Shown here: positions 60,007 to 64,000 of the stretch, piece by piece
Numbering within the stretch: the stretch's first letter is position 1
Layout: each line of letters begins with the position of its first letter
Assembly (NCBI RefSeq): GCF_030440575.1
Contig: NZ_CP047189.1
Span: 2,108,001-2,172,000, forward strand
Source: Corynebacterium ciconiae DSM 44920
Lineage (GTDB): Bacteria; Actinomycetota; Actinomycetes; Mycobacteriales; Mycobacteriaceae
Length of the DNA: 64,000 nt
Reading direction: 5' to 3'
The notes under the pieces: model-generated
Database searches by the model: none
What the model was told of the DNA's origin: nothing
Seen by the model: the letters and a program-made list of their open reading frames with translations, nothing else
Position numbers and translations under genes: made by a program

Positions 60007-60894
60007 TTAGGAGTACACCACGTGCCTTTCGATGGTGCGGAATCCTGCCTGCTCATAGGCCTTGACGGCCGGGGCATTATCGGCTTCTACGTAGAGAATC
60101 ACGCTGCTGTGGTCTGCAGCCACCAAATGGGCCACGCCGGCGGCGATCAGCGGCGCGCCCAGGCCCTTGCCGCGCCAATGATCGGCCACGCCCACGACAT
60201 AGATCTCGCCCTGCTCGGCGTTATGCGACTTGGTCCAGTGGAACCCCGCCACCTCGCCGGTGTCGCGGTGCATATACAACAGCACTCCTGCGGGATCGAA
60301 CCATTCGGTATCCATGCCCGCCTGCAGCCGCGCGAGATCCCATCCCCCTTGCTCGGGATGCCAAGAAAAAGCGGAGTTATTGGCCTCTAGCCAACCGCGC
60401 TGCACTGTCTGCTCGCCCCAGCGTTGACAGGCAGTGCTGTAATCCACCAGCTCCAGTTCCTCCACCGGCGGGGTGGTAGAGCTACGGCGCACATAGGCGG
60501 TGAGCTCCTCGCCGTCGATGCCCATCACCAGCAACTCACGGCTCACGCTCGCGTGACGACGCCGCGCCAATGCCTGAGCAGCCGGCAGATCGCCGTGGGC
60601 CCACACGGCGGGCACGTCTGCATGATCGAGCAGGTGGGTGGCAACGTGGCGGCGTCGACAAGCGGGGTGCACTGCGAGCTCTGCCGAGTCCTCGGCTACC
60701 GCCAGCACGCCCGCCGCCGACTCCCCATCAAGGGCCAGCCAGTGGGTGTGGTGAAGGGTGGCGTCGTGTATGCCCCGCACGAAGTGCTCGGACAGCGCCT
60801 CCACGCCGTCCTCGTCGTGCACGGCTGCGAGCAGGCTCTCGGTGCTCGAACGCAACGCGTCGTGGGTGGGCAGGTGCAACTTCTCATAACGCAT
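60007..60894 (-). CDS. mshD: mycothiol synthase
   Basis: 295 residues from the ATG at 60894 (MRYEKLHLPTHDALRSS). Acetylates the cysteinyl precursor in the last step of mycothiol synthesis. Two tandem GNAT domains are visible; the second holds VGVADHWRGKGLGAPLIAAGVAHL (acetyl-CoA loop) and the end DNAPAVKAYEQAGF, typical of MshD. Divergent from the LmeA-like gene, 13 bp away. Confidence 0.94.
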   Translation of the reverse strand: MRYEKLHLPTHDALRSSTESLLAAVHDEDGVEALSEHFVRGIHDATLHHTHWLALDGESAAGVLAVAEDSAELAVHPACRRRHVATHLLDHADVPAVWAHGDLPAAQALARRRHASVSRELLVMGIDGEELTAYVRRSSTTPPVEELELVDYSTACQRWGEQTVQRGWLEANNSAFSWHPEQGGWDLARLQAGMDTEWFDPAGVLLYMHRDTGEVAGFHWTKSHNAEQGEIYVVGVADHWRGKGLGAPLIAAGVAHLVAADHSSVILYVEADNAPAVKAYEQAGFRTIERHVVYS

Positions 60895-60907
60895 ATCCAC
60901 TAGGGTA

Positions 60908-61717
60908 GTGATCGTGAAAGGCAAGCGGAGACTACTGCGCGTCACCGCCGTGGTGGCAGCGCTCGGGGTGGCCGGCTGGTTGGCTGATGCCGCCGTGGCT
61001 ATCAACGTGGAGCGCACGATCTCCCGCTCGGTGGAAGATGCCACCCACCTGCCCGTGCCGCCGCGCGTATATGTGGGCGGCGCGCCCTATAGCGCGGCGC
61101 TGGTCACCGGCAATGTGCCTAAGATCTCCACTCACGTCATGGATGTGGATGTGCCTGGCTTCGGCGTGGTCAACGCCACCACGGACGTATTCAACCTCAC
61201 CATGGACCGCGAGCAGGTGCTCTCCGGCGACCTCGAGGGCGTGGTGGCGCGCGTGATCTCCCGCTCGGTGAGCCTCGACGGCGTGGCCCTGGGCGAGCAT
61301 TTGAACATGACGGATCTGCAGATCAGCCACCCCTATGACATCTCCCCTTCCGGTGGCACCGCGGCGGAGGTGTTGCTCACCGGCACCCCTGAGGGCCTCG
61401 ATGCCCCAGTGACGGTGCTGGCGCGGCTGCGCATCAATGGCACCACCATCACCATGACCCCCACCGAGCTGCGGGAGGGCGATGCCCCGCCGGAGGTCAT
61501 GCAGCGATTCTTCTTCCAGATCGATTCCCGCGAGCTGCCCCTGCCCTCCCAGGCCTCGCAGGTGTTCGTGCGCGGCGGCTCGGTGGTGTTTGAGTCGGAA
61601 CAGCGCAATGTGCGCTTGGACATCCGCGATCTTTCGCCGCTGGGGCCGCAGGTGCAGGAGATCACCTCCGAGGGAGAGCGCAGCAGCGAGGCGGAGATAG
61701 GCAAGCTCGGTTCTTAA
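60908..61717 (+). CDS. LmeA-like phospholipid-binding protein (DUF2993)
   Basis: 269 residues from a GTG. A short N-terminal signal/anchor (about 8-33) precedes an all-beta DUF2993 domain (about 45-240) of the mycobacterial LmeA type, which acts in envelope lipoglycan maturation. It probably works on the outer side of the membrane. Followed by the nitrobindin-like gene 21 bp downstream. Confidence 0.8.
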   Translation: MIVKGKRRLLRVTAVVAALGVAGWLADAAVAINVERTISRSVEDATHLPVPPRVYVGGAPYSAALVTGNVPKISTHVMDVDVPGFGVVNATTDVFNLTMDREQVLSGDLEGVVARVISRSVSLDGVALGEHLNMTDLQISHPYDISPSGGTAAEVLLTGTPEGLDAPVTVLARLRINGTTITMTPTELREGDAPPEVMQRFFFQIDSRELPLPSQASQVFVRGGSVVFESEQRNVRLDIRDLSPLGPQVQEITSEGERSSEAEIGKLGS

Positions 61718-61738
61718 GCTTCGTTACTATGGGAGGTT

Positions 61739-62383
61739 GTGACTAATTCATCGACGAACCATCCCGAAAACCTCACCCCGCGCCTGGACGGCAACGAGGC
61801 CGTAAACCGCGCCGCCGAGGTGGCCAAGACCACCGGCGGGCGCAATATTCCGCGTCTCGGCGAGCTGCCGATTCCGGCCGATACCGCCAATCTGCGTGAG
61901 GGCCCCAGCCTGCACGATGGGCTCTTGGCGCTGCTTCCCTTGATCGGTGTGTGGCGCGGCGAAGGCCAGGCCGATACCCCCGAGGACGGCGAGTTCACCT
62001 TCGGCAACCAGCTGATCTTCTCCCACGATGGCGGCAACTACATCATGGTGGAGTCCACCTGCTGGAAGAAGGACTCCCCCGAATCGCTGGAGTCTCGCGA
62101 GAGCGGTTTTCTGCGCATCAACGATAAAGACGAGATCGAGTTCATTCTGTGCCACTCCGGCGGCGCGGTGGAGATCATGTACGGCGAGCCGCTCAACGAG
62201 CGCGCCTGGGAGCTCAGCTCCGCCTCCACCATGGCCACCGCCACGGGCCTGACCACCTTGGGCCCCGGCAAGCGGCTCTATGGGCTGCTGCCGAATGGGG
62301 ATCTTGGCTGGGTGGATGAGCGCCTAGTGGATAAGGAGCTCAAGCCCCGCCGCTCCGCGCAGCTGCAGCGCTACGCGGGCTAA
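61739..62383 (+). CDS. nitrobindin/FABP-like heme-binding protein (DUF1794)
   Basis: 214 residues from a GTG. After a long polar N-terminus (1-60), the GVWRGEG motif (GxWxGxG) marks a ten-stranded nitrobindin beta-barrel. Such proteins bind ferric heme and scavenge peroxynitrite or carry heme; the histidine ligand near the C-terminus is not obvious. Close behind the LmeA-like gene, probably in the same operon. Confidence 0.84.
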   Translation: MTNSSTNHPENLTPRLDGNEAVNRAAEVAKTTGGRNIPRLGELPIPADTANLREGPSLHDGLLALLPLIGVWRGEGQADTPEDGEFTFGNQLIFSHDGGNYIMVESTCWKKDSPESLESRESGFLRINDKDEIEFILCHSGGAVEIMYGEPLNERAWELSSASTMATATGLTTLGPGKRLYGLLPNGDLGWVDERLVDKELKPRRSAQLQRYAG

Positions 62384-62399
62384 AGCAGCACCGCTTGAC

Positions 62400-63260
62400 C
62401 TACATCAGCGCCGCCGTGATCATTTCCTGGATTGCGGCGGCGTTGTCTGTGCCACGCCCTCGGGTGGAGTGGCCATTGATGGAGGTGACTTGGGCTGCAA
62501 TACGCACCGAGCTGACCAGCCACACCGAGTCGGCGGCCAGCAGCTCACTCACCGAGATATCCCCGGTTTCGCAGGTGTAGCCCTGGGCTGTGGCGTAGCT
62601 AAACAGCGCCGCCTGGGTGGTGCCGGGCAGGATCTCCCCGCCCGGCTTGGGGGTGCGGATGGTGGAGCCACTAACGGCCACCACCGTGGAGGTCGCGCCC
62701 TCGAGGACCCTGTCGCCCGAGGTGTAGATCACATCATCCATGCCCTGCGCGGCGGCCTGGCGCAGCGCCGCCATGGCGGAGGCGTAGCTGAGGGTTTTTG
62801 CCGCGCGCGGACTCGAGCTATCGGCCCCGCGCTCGAGGGTGAGCACCGCCACGCCTTGGGCCCGCTGGGCGAGCTGCTGGGCCCCTACGGCTTTGACGCT
62901 GATCCACGCCGAGGGCTCGCCGGTGCTGGCGCGGCCGCGGGTGTAGGTCCACACCATGGCGCCGTCGCAATGGTGGGCGTCCTCCCAGCGGCGGGCCGCA
63001 CGGCTGATGGCCCGGGCCCAAAGTTCTTCTGCGGGCGGCGGCAGGTGCATCAGCTGTGCCGAGACGGCGAATCGTTCCACGTGCCGCTGCAGATTGCAGG
63101 CTCTGCCTTGGCGAACAAGCACCGTTTCAAACACCCCGTCGCCGCGAGTGACGGCGGAATCATCCCAGTACACTAGGGGCGTTTCCGGATCGTGGTCGGC
63201 GATCTCTCCGGTGCGCAAGTCGAGGGTGACGATGATGGGGCGTGGAGTCATGCCTTTCAT
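62400..63260 (-). CDS. pabC: aminodeoxychorismate lyase (class IV aminotransferase fold)
   Basis: 286 residues. Fold-type IV PLP enzyme: VYWDDSAVTRGDGVFETVLV at the N-terminus, the PLP Lys in AAKTLSYASAMAALRQA, and DDVIYTSGDRVLEGATSTVV. Releases pyruvate to form p-aminobenzoate for folate. A BCAA or D-amino-acid transaminase is the alternative within the same fold. A second ATG at 63251 is possible. Convergent with the nitrobindin-like gene. Confidence 0.82.
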   Translation of the reverse strand: MKGMTPRPIIVTLDLRTGEIADHDPETPLVYWDDSAVTRGDGVFETVLVRQGRACNLQRHVERFAVSAQLMHLPPPAEELWARAISRAARRWEDAHHCDGAMVWTYTRGRASTGEPSAWISVKAVGAQQLAQRAQGVAVLTLERGADSSSPRAAKTLSYASAMAALRQAAAQGMDDVIYTSGDRVLEGATSTVVAVSGSTIRTPKPGGEILPGTTQAALFSYATAQGYTCETGDISVSELLAADSVWLVSSVRIAAQVTSINGHSTRGRGTDNAAAIQEMITAALM

Positions 63261-63299
63261 TATTCACGCCCTGCCGGCCTTTGGGGCACAATCAGTGGT

Positions 63300-64000
63300 A
63301 TGAGTCATCAAAGCGGAATCACTGGTCTGGGCACCACCGACCACATCTTTCTTGAGTTCGATCTGGCCCCCGGCGCGGACGGGTGCGCGGTACTGCGCCA
63401 CCTGGCCGAGGCCATCAACCTGCCCACCACCCACGGCGTCAACGTGGTGCTCGGTGTGCGCCCGAGCCTGTGGGCGGCCGTGGCCGACGCCGAGTTTGTG
63501 CCGGAGAATGTGCATGACTTCTCCGAGCCGATCTCGGGTCCGTCCATGTCCATGCCCGCAACTCAGCACGATGCGTGGGTGTGGGTGGCTGGCTCCTCTC
63601 GTTCCCAGGTGTTCGACATCGCCCGCGAGGTGGCGGATACAGTGCGTTCTTCCGCTACCCTCGCCGGCGAGACCACCGGCTGGGTGTATCAGCACAACCG
63701 CGATCTCACTGGATTCGAGGACGGCACCGAGAACCCGCCGGCTCTCGAGGCCCCGGGCGTGGTCGCGGTGCCGCATGGCCAGCCGGGTGCGGGCAGCTCG
63801 GTGCTGCTCTACCAGCTTTGGGAGCACAAGTCCGTGGAGTGGGAGGGGCTTGAGTCCCATGTGCAGGAGCAGATCATCGGCCGCACCAAGTCCGATTCCG
63901 TTGAGCTGGATGAGGACACCAACCCGGAATCCTCCCACGTCAACCGCACCGTGGTAGAGGTGGACGAGGAGGAGCTGGAGATCTTCCGCCGCAATGTCTC
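63300..64000 (+). CDS. Dyp-type peroxidase, 5' part
   Basis: The frame from the ATG at 63300 is open to the window's end (233 codons), so the gene is truncated here. MSHQSGITGLGTTDHIFLEF opens a ferredoxin-like DyP domain, and GFEDGTENP carries the distal-heme Asp of the GxxDG motif. Heme-dependent peroxidase of the YfeX/EfeB-like type; the proximal His lies downstream. Divergent from pabC, with 39 bp between. Confidence 0.9.
   Translation, partial: MSHQSGITGLGTTDHIFLEFDLAPGADGCAVLRHLAEAINLPTTHGVNVVLGVRPSLWAAVADAEFVPENVHDFSEPISGPSMSMPATQHDAWVWVAGSSRSQVFDIAREVADTVRSSATLAGETTGWVYQHNRDLTGFEDGTENPPALEAPGVVAVPHGQPGAGSSVLLYQLWEHKSVEWEGLESHVQEQIIGRTKSDSVELDEDTNPESSHVNRTVVEVDEEELEIFRRNV

Overview
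The window is a high-GC actinobacterial chromosome segment, almost certainly Corynebacterium. It carries the LuxR-type acetate regulator RamA, a mycothiol synthase, an LmeA/DUF2993 lipid-binding protein, an imuA-imuB mutasome pair behind a LexA-type box, a perfect McbR-type operator before cysK, an rRNA operon whose spacer has no tRNA, and a Cas9/tracrRNA/repeat set closely resembling the Corynebacterium diphtheriae type II-C system. I cannot name the species.

Layout. 0-2 kb: end of an upstream transcript and an ABC exporter. 2.3-7.8 kb: a complete, compact type II-C CRISPR-Cas locus (tracrRNA, cas9, cas1, cas2, then 13 repeats with 12 spacers of exactly 28 bp), lower in GC than its surroundings. 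8-12 kb: a very large FAD/Fe-S oxidoreductase and a sucrase/ferredoxin-like protein. 12-15.3 kb: an AMIN-like lipoprotein and the SOS mutasome genes imuA-imuB. 15.4-17.6 kb: convergent panC and panB. 17.8-21.1 kb: nrdHIE (class Ib ribonucleotide reductase, without nrdF) behind two NrdR-type boxes 31 bp apart. 21.2-26.5 kb: a zinc-independent L36, nadE, a flavin-type oxidase, a YkvI-like permease, a TetR regulator and a GNAT enzyme. 26.5-29.1 kb: decayed DNA containing an Ltp-type surface protein, a frameshifted MFS gene and tRNA-Ala. 29.2-34.7 kb: DsbA-like/MauE-like redox pair, pgm, an alanine/glycine symporter and a crcB pair. 35.1-40.9 kb: the rrn operon (minus strand). 40.9-47.1 kb: murA, a PduO-type adenosyltransferase, ramA, and a cobalt ECF transporter (cbiMNQO) behind a B12 riboswitch. 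47.1-52.1 kb: cysK-cysE, five tRNA genes and an MMPL transporter. 52.2-64 kb: an acetate CoA-transferase, dus, phoU, pstSCAB with a Pho-type box, mshD, LmeA-like, nitrobindin-like, pabC and the start of a DyP peroxidase.

How parts work together. RamA (acetate control) and the CoA-transferase at 52.2 kb belong to the same physiology. The cobalt transporter and adenosyltransferase both serve cobalamin. cysE and cysK form the two-step cysteine pathway, and mshD uses cysteine to make mycothiol. The CRISPR locus is the main accessory module: the tracrRNA anti-repeat pairs with the repeats read on the minus strand, so crRNAs run toward the cas genes, and each repeat carries an extended -10 at its crRNA 3' end.

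The least explained signal is a dispersed 11-mer (GCTTATCGACG and its complement). It occurs 11 times exactly, plus one 10-mer and one near match, in coding and intergenic DNA, and is absent from the CRISPR locus and the rRNA operon. Roughly 0.1 occurrence of the 10-mer core would be expected by chance.
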